64,000 nt of DNA, taken from positions 11,826,041 to 11,890,040 of the forward strand of contig CM038917.1 of assembly GCA_021904315.1 (NCBI GenBank), given 5' to 3'. The translations under genes and the position numbers were made by a program. Numbering within the stretch: position 1 is the stretch's first letter; each line of letters starts with the position of its first letter. The notes beneath the pieces were generated by a model. It was not told where the DNA came from. It saw only the letters and a program-made list of their open reading frames with translations, and did no database searches. This DNA is from Sphagnum magellanicum. Lineage: Eukaryota; Streptophyta; Sphagnopsida; Sphagnales; Sphagnaceae. Positions 54,001-63,535 of this stretch are shown piece by piece.

Positions 54001-54250
54001 CAAACTTTGTCCCTGTGCAACCTGGTTACCTCCTGCAATATTTCATACTTGTACTATCACAATGGTGTTTGTCTCGATCATAGTATATCAAGAACATGAC
54101 TTGGGTGTTTGTCAGAATCCTAAATCGACTCTTTCAAATGTCGTCCGCAAGGTTCTTGACTACCAACATCTCATTTTTGTGAGGTTCTGTGTTTCACATC
54201 TTGGCTGAGGTACAAACTGATGGGTAGACCAGATCCTTGTCCAAGTACCT
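51061..54250. other. AT-rich DNA, GC-richer from about 53.5 kb
   Basis: No gene is recognised. The part at 53.46-54.25 kb is noticeably less AT-rich and continues into the ORF at 54254-54634, so it may belong to the same unit, for example a 3' flank of the minus-strand gene or retroelement. Confidence 0.4.
52280..53150. repeat. Repeat-rich tract with GGCGAAATTT-type words and A/T homopolymers
   Basis: TTTTTTGGGCAAAATTTGGC (52417-52436) and TTTTTTTGGGCGAAATTTGG (52854-52873) are near-identical, and several A(n)/T(n) runs of 10-20 bases intervene (52598-52616, 52677-52691, 53120-53137). The same word family appears near 5390 and in the hairpin at 61052-61120, so this is a dispersed repeat. Confidence 0.5.
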
Positions 54251-54253
54251 TGC

Positions 54254-54620
54254 CTAAACAAACCTCAATTTCTCCATAAGTTCTAGGGCATCTGGAGTAG
54301 TACTAACTATTTGCTGCATTGGATACCCATCTAAACTCATTGAAGCTCTAAAGAGGATGCCCATCCAAGCCTGCCATATTCTCCATACGCACTTAACATT
54401 CCTTTCACAAATACACTTGCAGAACCATATGTGAATAACACGTATCAAGTATTTGCACATATTTGTTCTTGGAGCCACTGAAATGTCTGGGATAGGTTTG
54501 ACCCTTAATGATAAAATGTCAACATCTGTGCAGTACAAATTTGCTTGATGGCTTCCATATGCAAGAATGTAGGTGGCCCAATACTTACAAATTCCAGGAG
54601 ATGCCATTTCTGCTTGGCAT
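54254..54620 (-). other. Unidentified ORF downstream of the reverse transcriptase
   Basis: A minus-strand frame of about 120 codons is open from a plausible acceptor (CCAAGCAG, ending near 54614) to a TAG at 54254. Pieces such as MASPGICKYWATYILAYG, RNVKCVWRIWQAWMGILF and PDALELMEKLRFV are protein-like, but I recognise no domain. It is on the same strand as the hydrolase-NB-ARC gene and could be a displaced 3' exon of it, part of the retroelement, or unrelated. Confidence 0.3.
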
Positions 54621-54656
54621 ATCAACAGAAACATAAGGCTTAACTAATCTAGGGAT

Positions 54657-55115
54657 TCAACGGGCAATAGATGTCATATCTGAAGTCTTGGAATTGAATG
54701 AATAATTGTTGCTGGTCGGACTTGGTTTCTCCCACATAGAACTAAAAAGAATGTCTTTCATAAGAATAGAGAAATCTCCGTTCTCACGATGAAGAAGAAA
54801 CAGCAAGGCTAACACTTCCTCAGGAAGCCACAGAAAGAACCAAACAAGGGGAGACAAAAAACAAAACAAAAAACAAAAAACACATTAGCGGTATGAACCA
54901 AAGTCCCAGTCTCACACCTGTTCAGGGACCATCAACAGCAGTATGTATGATAGTGACTTAACTATCACAACTTCCCCACTGACTTCATCAGCTCCCTACA
55001 GTGGGTAAAGGCCGGTGACAAGCACCATCCTACGAACTGAGTTTCTGCTGCAAATCCGGAAGCAACGGGAAGACTCAGCCATACTACTGGCTAGCAACAG
55101 ACCCCACAACAAAGA
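54657..55115. other. Spacer between the unidentified ORF and the reverse transcriptase
   Basis: This holds a 70-codon minus-strand frame (54657-54869; LPEEVLALLFLLHRENGDFS) without a recognisable family, and an A-rich CAAAAAAC tract near 54858-54880. No retroelement terminus is recognised. Confidence 0.35.
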
Positions 55116-56530
55116 CTAGACAAAGAAACAAAGAAAGACAGAAAGGGAAAAGAACAGGGAAGGACTAAGAACAAGTGGGCTTACAGGAAGCTCCCCACTT
55201 ACATGACCCGAAGCAAAATCATTCTGAAAATGCCAAAAGCGGAAATTCCGAACAGGAATTTTTCGAACCAACCCTCTAGTTCTCTTAAGAAGAACTTTAA
55301 AAGGGTAGCCTTTTGCCTTCAGAAAGACAATAAGACTGACCATCTGGAAGACAAAAAACTTCTTACAACTACAAAGTCTCAAGAAACTGTAAAATTGACT
55401 ATTGATAACTCCCAGCTTCGCAGTCATTGAGATATTGGAATGAACATGAGGCATTCTAATCGTTTCAATACCTGCATACTCTGGTTGAGAGCGTTTGTCA
55501 AAAATGTCACAGGATAAACCTTGAGGACTCTGGCTCACAGTTAGATCCAAGAAATTACAAGAGAAGCCTTTAGATGTACAAGTCAACTTGCAAGAGGTTT
55601 TTGGGTATATGCCGCTACCAAAAGAGTCTTGGTTAAGGTACATGAAGTTCTCAAAATCTGGAAAATTAGGAACAAAAAGATCATCCACAAACCTGCGAAC
55701 CAAGGACAAACTATGAAGCACAACAGGACAAGTGTTACTCTTCAAGAGACGCTTAATGAAATCAAACTCATAGGTGAAGAGATAGAAATTAGCCAAATAG
55801 ACCGCACAATTTGTACCCATGGGGATACCAATGCATTGTCTATAAACACCCTGACCAAAACAAAGAAACAAATTGTCTAATAAGAAGTCCAGCCAAGAGA
55901 TCAAATCTGAAGCCTCTGCAACTTTGAAGCTATGAAGATTTTCAAACAAATTGATCTCTGCTTTATTTTTCAGCCACAAAAACCTAAAGTTCAAAGCAGT
56001 TTTTTGAACCATCAAAAACTTAAAACGATGAAGCTTCAGCATCCGATTAAACACTTTATTTATCAGAACTCTCATACGAGCTTTTAGATCCACTAGGTCA
56101 ATGTTAGTGTATAGAGTTGAGAAATCAAAAGACTGCAACAGAAGTGGGGAAGCTTTATCAATTTCAGATCTTGAACAATTAAGATTATTTATTACCTCCA
56201 CCACTCCTGTAGAGTCATTGAGAATCCAACTACTATCACAAGGAACACCTGCTTTTTTGAGTTTAGACACCCAAAGGTCATTGACTGTAGGAAACATAGC
56301 TTTGAAGAAAGAACACAGCCACTTAGAAACATCAGTCAGAGAACTAGAGCTGGCTGCACAGATAAATCTAGGTTTAATTGGATTTTTATGAAACTTCCAA
56401 ACTGCACAAAGAAACAGGAGACGAGGGCCACACTTAACACCTTTAAAATTATGAGCCTTATTAAAAGAGAGATGAGAACTTAGAACATCAGATTGGGCAA
56501 GATTGGAGACTACATAAAAAGAAAGAAAGA
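55116..56530 (-). mobile_element. Penelope-like retroelement reverse transcriptase (5'-truncated or partial)
   Basis: A minus-strand frame is open from about 56530 to the TAA at 55116; its first ATG is at 56297, but the homologous sequence starts earlier (FLCAVWKFHKNPIKPRF). RT landmarks follow in order: KNPIKPRFICAASSSS, SFDFSTLYTNID (motif A with catalytic Asp), GIPMGTNCAVYLANFYLFTYE (motif B area), RRFVDDLFVPNF (motif C, FVDD with both Asp present), and a thumb-like C-terminus (KAKGYPFKVLLKR). The GIPMGTNC block with a following (Y/F)xDD box is typical of Penelope-like elements, including the Chlamys/Naiad group known from green lineages. I see no GIY-YIG endonuclease, so the element is partial or its endonuclease is displaced. 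The RT core itself has no stop. It begins where the NB-ARC gene ends. Confidence 0.75.
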
Positions 56531-59500
56531 ATATCTTTTCTTCCTTTCACTCCTCCCTCATCCACAAGAATTGTTGGCAAATCAATTGGCTCCAATTTCG
56601 TTGCCACAAATTGTCTGACCAAATGGTTTATCTTCAAATAACGAGTTAAGAGCTTGCCATTCAAAAAAAAAGGACTAGTTACTTCCACAAGCCCTTTTGT
56701 TATAAGATCTCCCACTACCATATTGAAGCAATCAACCATCCCTGGAGGTTGTAAACAACGCCATATGACCTCCACCATACTAGCTAGAGCATCCCAAGAA
56801 AAGAGTGATATCACTCGAAGCACATTTTCCATTCCAACATAGTAAGGCTTTTCTTGCCCATAGTAAAGACTCATACTAATTGCCGCATATAGGCCATCAG
56901 ATTTGTAATCACTTGGAATGAAACGATTTTGATAACCATAGTGTTTGAATTCTGTTTCCACCTTCTCCCATGCTTCAGGAGTTTTTGGGACTTCAGACAA
57001 AATTGAACCAAGAATTTTCACAGCCAACAAACATCCACTGCACTTCTCCAAAAGACGTTTTGCTATGCCCTACATCACAAACATTGAATCATATTTAGTG
57101 CATACAAGTGCAACATCATCTTGACCCTAAATAATGTTTCAAAATGGAAGCCCTATATTTTTGTACCTACTCTTATTATTTCAATCTCCATGTGTAATAG
57201 TAAATACTACCCCATGCAATGAAGAACAAATTTTCATGGATTGTCAAGCCAACAACATGAATCCAACTTTGGTCATGCTTCATTCAATGTGGGCATGATG
57301 CTAACAAACAGTATCTATTATCTACTCCATTGGCGTTGAACCACACAAAAGGATGTTGCACTAATTACCTCACAGCCTGGAGGAAACCTTGTTTGATGGG
57401 GATCATTGGCAGCTTTACTTGCAAGAAGCCTTGTAGCAATGTCATTGTTGCTACTCTCATCAATCTTGATACGAATGGCAGGCAACTCATCCAACTTAAA
57501 CCGTGATGTTATCACCACCTTGCAAAATTTATCACTCGGGAGAGGTGATTGATAAATTGATTTCTCATTCCACACATCATCAATGAACAATAACCATGGG
57601 CCATGCAAAGTATCCAATTTTTTTTGAATGCTTGGCTGAACATCCTCAATGGACAAGTATTTGAACCCATGTATCTGCACACAATAGTTTCCAAGCATGA
57701 CAAAAGGTTGAATAAACACATTTTTGTAGCAATGAATTCCTTGGCACTTGTGTATAAAGTCATTTAAAATATGTACGTAAATATTTTTTATTTGCATATC
57801 TTTTAATGACAAACCAACCAAAATTTTAGGATTCAATTTAACGATAAGAAATAGTACAATACTTTGCGGTCTTCAGGTATGAGGTTCCTCAATAATTGTT
57901 TTTGGGCTGCTAATATATTGTTGCAATCACTGCCATATTCCATTTGAAAAATTCCTCCAGGAAAATGATCATGCAAATCCTTGGCATGTCGTTGGAATAG
58001 TACATATTCCACAACAGCAGTCTTTCCACAACCAAAATTTCCATGCAATATGATGTATTGTAATCCCTCTTCCTTCAGGCCTTCCAAAAGCTTTTGAATG
58101 TCCTCTTTAGGTTCAACAAAAAAATGAAATTGCCATCCTGGCCGTCGAATAGATATTGGTTGTCCCTGCATAAGAAATCATCAAGTTCACCATTGATCCA
58201 AATATAGACACACTATGCAAGGCATTTAAAAATTGATAATTTGCCTACACATTTGTATTGCCTTGCATCATCCTACATCTAACACGATCATAAGTGTTAT
58301 GTAGATATACTACAATATCCATCAATTTTTCATGTTGTCAAACAGCACTAACCAAACTAAAATTGATTGACAATCAATAGTCAGCAAATCCTCTCATTGT
58401 TTCCAAAACTTAAAGGGCATTCAAGCTAACCAACATCAACCCCATAGAAGTAAAAGATTAACTAATTAAAAGGAGTTTAACAATGAACCCAGAAATTGTG
58501 ATCACTACCAATTTCACTTCATAGGCTATGTGTGTCTTCACCTCTTGTACACAAATTTTTATGGTGTCCAAAAGCTTGGAGTAACTTGGATGCTGCTTGC
58601 TAGGTGGTTTGCAGACATCGAAATGATGACATCCTTCTAGTGTATAATAGTTGTCCCTTGCTGATCTCCGTGCTCCTGGCTTCTCCACCAACTTAAACCC
58701 CTGTCATTTGAATCACATTCAGTGAAAGTTAATGACTTAACCATGGAAAATACAAATGGGTTGCCCCCTGTAGCTTTCTTAAACAATAGGATGTTTGTTA
58801 AATCAACAAGGATTTCTATATTTCAATCCAAAGAACATGCATCTAGTTATTGACAAAACATTTGTTTTGTCAATACTTACAATGCCCTTTATAGTTGTGC
58901 TTTCAAGGAAAGCAAACACATTGATGGACAATTCACTTGCTATCTTTTCAAAAGAATTGGACAAGTCCTCCATCCTGGAATCATGTGCTTTCAGATTCTT
59001 CATGAACCCTGCCCACTTGACACCATCAGCCGAAGAAGTTGAGCTGAATTGGGTGTAGTACGATTCTAACTCTGAACCAGTATGGGGAACTGCATAAAAT
59101 ACAACACCCTTGAGATTTTTCAAAAACTTATTAGCTGATGTCGCAACACTCCTATCAAGGCCATTTCTTGGTGTGCTGTGGGCCCTTTTATATGCCTCTT
59201 CCATCAAACTCTTGATCACAAGGCCCCCAAAACAATGGCCTATCATGATGAACCCACATCGTTGGCCTACGTTCCACGTGCTACTGCAAAGCCCAAAATG
59301 AACTCAAAACACCCATATTAGAGTCTTCACAATCTATATTTTTGAATAGCTAGGAATAACTTACTTGTCTGAATTTGAGAAACTGCACAAACTAAGTAAC
59401 AGTTTCCAGCTCTAATTCTACTCCTAAAGTCAACTTACTCTTTGAAGGCCAAAACCATTTTGTTTAGCAAATTTAGCCATCACAGTTTAACAAATCTATC

Positions 59501-60634
59501 TTTGGATATTTTTGTGAAGGTTCAATTCCCATCCACTCTCTCATCCACTCACCATTAAGTATTTGCTAGATGCATGCAATGTAACTTGCACCTTTGCAAC
59601 AAACCCTACAACAAACTGTTTTGATTTGTGGCAACTTGGTGTGGTCAAATGGGGAGGCCGAAACCCCTCCCTCATACATGACTAGGAGGCTCTTCTTTAT
59701 TTCAATCAAGGTGCACATAGTGCAAAACAAACCTGGAAACAAGAATTTGCAGGATGTTTTTTGCAATCTCGGAGACATCGTCAGTATTGCCTTGGTTGCC
59801 ACATTGCATGGCACATGAGTCATATGATAGTGCAAGCACACGCACACGCACATTTACTTCACTCAAGTCTTGTGGTAGCCAAGTTTGAACCCAACAATCA
59901 TGGGGGTCATTGCACGTCACCCAAGTTGTCTTCCAGGGTTGCATTTCACCTGGCCTGTGTGTACCATGAAATAAGACAACATCGCAGTTGGTGGATTGGA
60001 CAACATCTTCAGGGGGCCAGAGTTGATGAACTGGTTGATCCTGCTTTACAAAAGCATAATCAAAATGTTGATGGATTAGTAAAATTAATTGCAATGTGCG
60101 ATATTCTTTTGTGGTGCAATGAATTTCAATTTTGTATTAAAGAGTGGACTGTTATCACAAAGGATTCATAAGAATTCATTGAAAAAAGAAATGAAAAAAA
60201 CCCTTGATATTTCAAGTTTGTCAAGGCCATATGTGTGATGGTTCTTTGGTTAGTCCAAGCACAAAAAAGAAACACTTGTTGATGCTCTACTACACCCATA
60301 ACATGGTGTGCTCAATTCAAGTCAATTCAAATTAATTTTCGTAAGTGTGAAATGAGCATGCTGTGAAACTTTGACCATAACTTTCATAAAATAAGCAATT
60401 TACTTGATTGGGTCAACTCAAATCAAGTTAAATCTGTCTAGTAGAAACCTTATACATATTATCTAGCACATATACAAGAGTTACTTGATTCTTTCATTGA
60501 CCTACAGCAATTCCAAAAGAAAAAGAACTCACATCTTGAAATAAAGTTGGAGGTGCCTTTGGAGGAAAAAGATGCCTCGTAGATTTTCCCAAGAAGTCAT
60601 TGAACCAATTCTTCTTCTTCTTCTTATTTCTCAT
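56488..60634 (-). CDS. Alpha/beta-hydrolase-NB-ARC protein (HNL-class immune receptor, no LRR seen)
   Basis: Seven minus-strand exons join in phase to exactly 721 codons: 60634-60533, 60040-59733, 59283-58881, 58700-58542, 58165-57863, 57674-57369, 57069-56488. Exon 1 encodes a Lys-rich start (MRNKKKKKNWFNDFLG). Residues about 35-324 form a SERAC1-like alpha/beta-hydrolase: CDVVLFHG (oxyanion region, about 53-60), a nucleophile elbow GHCFGGLVIKS (152-162, Cys154 where Ser is usual), and a late His in EGCHHFDVCKPPSKQHPSY (296/297). Residues about 325-720 form an NB-ARC: P-loop GNFGCGKT (366-373), kinase-2 LLFIDDVW (453-460), VVITSRF (RNBS-B-like), GLPL-like CSGCLLAVKILG, a winged-helix region, and INHLVRQ (674-680) in place of MHDLVRQ. 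The product is probably a nucleotide-switched intracellular sensor. It stops about 40 residues after the MHD position, so no LRR is encoded. Hydrolase-NBS fusions (HNL) are known from liverworts and other non-flowering plants. Confidence 0.88.
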
Positions 60635-60741
60635 TGTCACTTCGCCCTAGAAGTATTTCATTGGGGTTGCTTGTAAGTCCTGGAGAAATCAGCTTGTACA
60701 CACTCAATCATTCAAGCATCACAAGAAGCCATATTATTATA

Positions 60742-61633
60742 TTATATATATTAAAAGACGTCGGGATGACAAATGAACCCGCCCCTGAACCCGCCCGTCC
60801 CGTCATCCGTCCCTGTCGTCCCTGTGTCCATCCGTCCGGTCGTCCATGCGGATGGACACCCTGGAAGCTCCGAGGTTGCCGGCTGCACACCATCCCTCTA
60901 CTGAGTCTTAAGACACAGTGTGTGTGAGTACATGTGTGCATTTACTATCTCCGTGCCTTTTTCGCGCTCACGCACGCTCTCTCTCCCTCCGCACTGTGTA
61001 GGCTCTGAGAATGTGCACTGCAACAGGAGTGGTGCGATTTTCGACGTAACCTTTTTTGGGCGAAATTTAAAATGAGATTTTCAATAGCCGTAAAAATCTC
61101 ATTTTACTTTCGCCAAAAAACCTCAATTTCGACGCAGCCTTTTTTCGGCGAAATTTAAATGATATTTTTATGAAAAAAATAAACGCATAAAAATAGAAAA
61201 CAAATGAAGATAGAAAAAATAAAAATAAAAAAAATAAAAACCTGAAACAAACATTTTTTTTTTAAAATTTTTTTAAAAACACACCAAAACTATAAAAAAG
61301 GAATGGAAACAAATGAAACAAGGAAAGAGAAATACAATAAAAAAAATTTTAAGAAAAAAAAAATTACTAAAACGAAGGAACCAAATAAAGAGTAGAAAAG
61401 AAGAAAAAATAAAACTTATAATAATTTTAAAAAACCCTACTTGAAAAAGAATGAAGTGTGTCTTCTTTCTTCAAACTTCAAACTTGCATCCAAATAAACA
61501 AAAATACAAAAATGAAAAAAAAACACATAAAAATATAAAAGTTAAAAGATAAAAGTTTTTAAAAAAAACTAAAACATGAACCAAACATTGTTGAAATAAC
61601 ACACCTGTGCATTAGACACAGGGTTCACACTAG
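60742..61633 (+). mobile_element. Helitron-like element, copy B
   Basis: The 5' end TTATATATATTAAAAGACG resembles the TC-initiated end of the Helitron at 661-914, but no TC precedes it here. The 3' end is CACACTAG followed by T, with a 6-bp-stem hairpin CCTGTG...CACAGG (61604-61622) eight bases upstream, as expected for a Helitron. The first 190 bp are GC-rich (CCCGCCCGTCCCGTCATCCG and similar); the rest is AT-rich with a long internal hairpin. No Rep/helicase is encoded. Its left end lies about 108 bp upstream of the ATG of the hydrolase-NB-ARC gene. Confidence 0.62.
61052..61120. repeat. Long inverted repeat (about 28-bp arms)
   Basis: TTTTTTGGGCGAAATTTAAA plus ATGAGATTTT (61052-61081) faces its near-complement at 61093-61120 across an 11-base loop; the arms differ by a 2-base gap and one or two mismatches. 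A second TTTTTTCGGCGAAATTTAAA word follows at 61140-61159. Confidence 0.8.
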
Positions 61634-62025
61634 TTATATATATTAAAAGACGTCGGGATGACAAATGAAGCCGCCCCTGAACCCGCCCGTCCCGTCATCC
61701 GTCCCCGTCGTCCCTCTGTCCATCCGTCTGGACGATGTTGCCGGCTGCACACCATCCGTTAACTGAGTCTGACACTGCAGGTTTCTGCCGACCAAGATTG
61801 GAAAGGAAATAAACCAGGAATGGCCCTCATCATCATCACCACCACCACCACCACCACCACCTGCTGGGAGAGTGCATAAGGATTTTGAGGTTGGGTCCCA
61901 GCAAGACGGAGGGGCAGTGGCGGACCAGGGACGAAGTAGGCTGAGCGCGCGCGTTGTAGACGACCTTATTGTTTTCTTCAAGAGCGTCAGAGGTTTATCC
62001 TTTCTCCACTGTCATTTTGTACCAA

Positions 62026-62382
62026 TTACTCTTTCCTTATGGGAGACTGCACAATATTAAGAAAGAGAGAGTGATGTGTGTGTGTGTAAAAGGTACCCGT
62101 CCACCATTGCTCAATCTCTTTCCCCCCATCAAATCGCTGATTTCCACCAGCCACAGATTCGAGAACGATCGCCTCTAACCAGACATTCACCGTGAAAACG
62201 GGGGTGACATACGGAAACGAAAAAAAGTGCGGTCTAACGGGGACACGAGCTGCTTTGCGAAACGTACTTTGTTTTTGTGGCGACGCGTCATCACAAACAG
62301 AGACACGTTCGTCGTATCGTCGCGGAAGGAAGAGGAACCTCAAAGTCGGCATCAGATTCAGATACGCGTCGGATTCTTCCAC
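62026..62382 (-). other. CpG-rich, coding-like segment inside Helitron-like copy C
   Basis: A minus-strand frame of 118 codons begins MEESDAYLNLMPTLRFLFLP with balanced, CpG-rich codon use unlike the surrounding DNA, and a possible donor (ACG|GTGAATG) lies near 62190. The first 64 codons look most protein-like. I recognise no family. Its position between two copies of the Helitron head suggests a captured gene fragment, but this is inference. Confidence 0.3.
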
Positions 62383-62485
62383 TTTACCATCTCAGAGCTA
62401 CATTTCATCTTCAACTCCCATCTGTTTCCATCGCAATTTGATCTTCGCGTACGGACACAACAACAAGTAAAGGAAGGAAGTTCCT

Positions 62486-62660
62486 TCCCCTGACTCCGTG
62501 CGTCCCGTCATCCTCCCTCTGTCCATCCGTCCGGTCGTCCATGCGGATGGACATCCTGGAAGCTCCGAGGTTGCCGGCTGCACGCCATCCCCCTGCTGAG
62601 TCTGACACTGCAGCTTTCTGCCCACCAAGAATGGGAAGGAAATAAACCAGGAATGAAATA
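62486..62660 (+). repeat. Third copy of the Helitron GC-rich head segment
   Basis: This matches copy B at 60805-60900 (GTCCATCCGTCCGGTCGTCC, GCTCCGAGGTTGCCGGCTGC) and copy C at 61750-61825 (TGACACTGCAG, GGAAATAAACCAGGAATG). It lacks the TATATATATTAAAAG start, so it is an internal duplicate or a nested, truncated element. Confidence 0.8.
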
Positions 62661-63209
62661 TTAATAATTTAAGATGATGATGATGTTGTCGTTGCAGAAA
62701 TGTTGCAAGTTAGCCAATAACACCTGGGTGTTTAACCCATATGCTTTGCCCAAAGTTCAAACTCCCTTATAAATAAACTATAATCCAAGGGTGTACCTTT
62801 GTTTCTATTTTGCAACTAGGGGTCCAAAGAGGTACTTCTATTGGGGGCATGCCCAAAAGTTCCAAAACAATTGCAGGTGGGCCAATCAATATGGCTCCAT
62901 TAAAATAAATAAAAAAGTTGTGAGGGCACCCATGATGTAATTAATATGAATCACACTATGACATTCCTTAGAACACCCTAGCTATTCACCTCTTTTATTA
63001 ATTAGATGAGGTGCCTCCCAATTTTTTTTTTTTTTTTTCACAATGAACCAATTTGATTGGCCCATCACACCAAAAAAATGAAACTATGGAGGCTCCCCAA
63101 GATGGAAGGTTCTATTTTGAAGTATTGAGTTCCTCCCCTTTGGCCCACCCATATGGGTGAAAGGAGGACAACAATTTGCCAAAGCATATGGGATTAAAGT
63201 GAGATGCTA

Positions 63210-63295
63210 TGGAGAATATGTTGGGGAATACATTGGGAACTTGGCACCATATTGGGAACCCATTGAGAACGTAAAGGGAACACATTGGGAACGAG
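63210..63295. repeat. Short degenerate repeat, CATTGGGAAC-like
   Basis: Five ATTGGGAAC/ATTGAGAAC/AAGGGAAC words occur at 13-26 bp spacing. No coding meaning was found. Confidence 0.6.
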
Positions 63296-63535
63296 AGAAA
63301 AATGAAAAAAAAAAAACCTTCTAGCTCCCAGCAAAGCCTTGGGTGAGCACCTACTAGCAATTTAATTCAGTTTCCATGGCCACAAGGCATTTCACATTGT
63401 GAAGGAGAAGGCCCCATGCCAGATTTTGCTGGACTCCACAGAGGGGTCTAACCCCAAGGTAAGTGGGTAACTGAAGCACCTACGTGGCATCCTAGGTGGC
63501 ACACACCTGTGCATTAGGCACAGGGCCCACACTAG

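Larger units (their letters stand above)
61634..63535 (+). mobile_element. Helitron-like element, copy C, head-to-tail with copy B
   Basis: It starts directly after the CTAG end of copy B with TTATATATATTAAAAGACG and ends at CTAG (63532-63535) followed by T. A 7-bp-stem hairpin CCTGTGC...GCACAGG (63506-63524) lies just before the end. The GC-rich head (61640-61820) is about 85-90% similar by eye to that of copy B, and a third, headless copy lies inside at 62486-62660. Between the two GC-rich segments is a CpG-rich 650-bp stretch unlike either, which may be captured host sequence. The last 850 bp are AT-rich. No Rep/helicase was seen. Confidence 0.58.
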
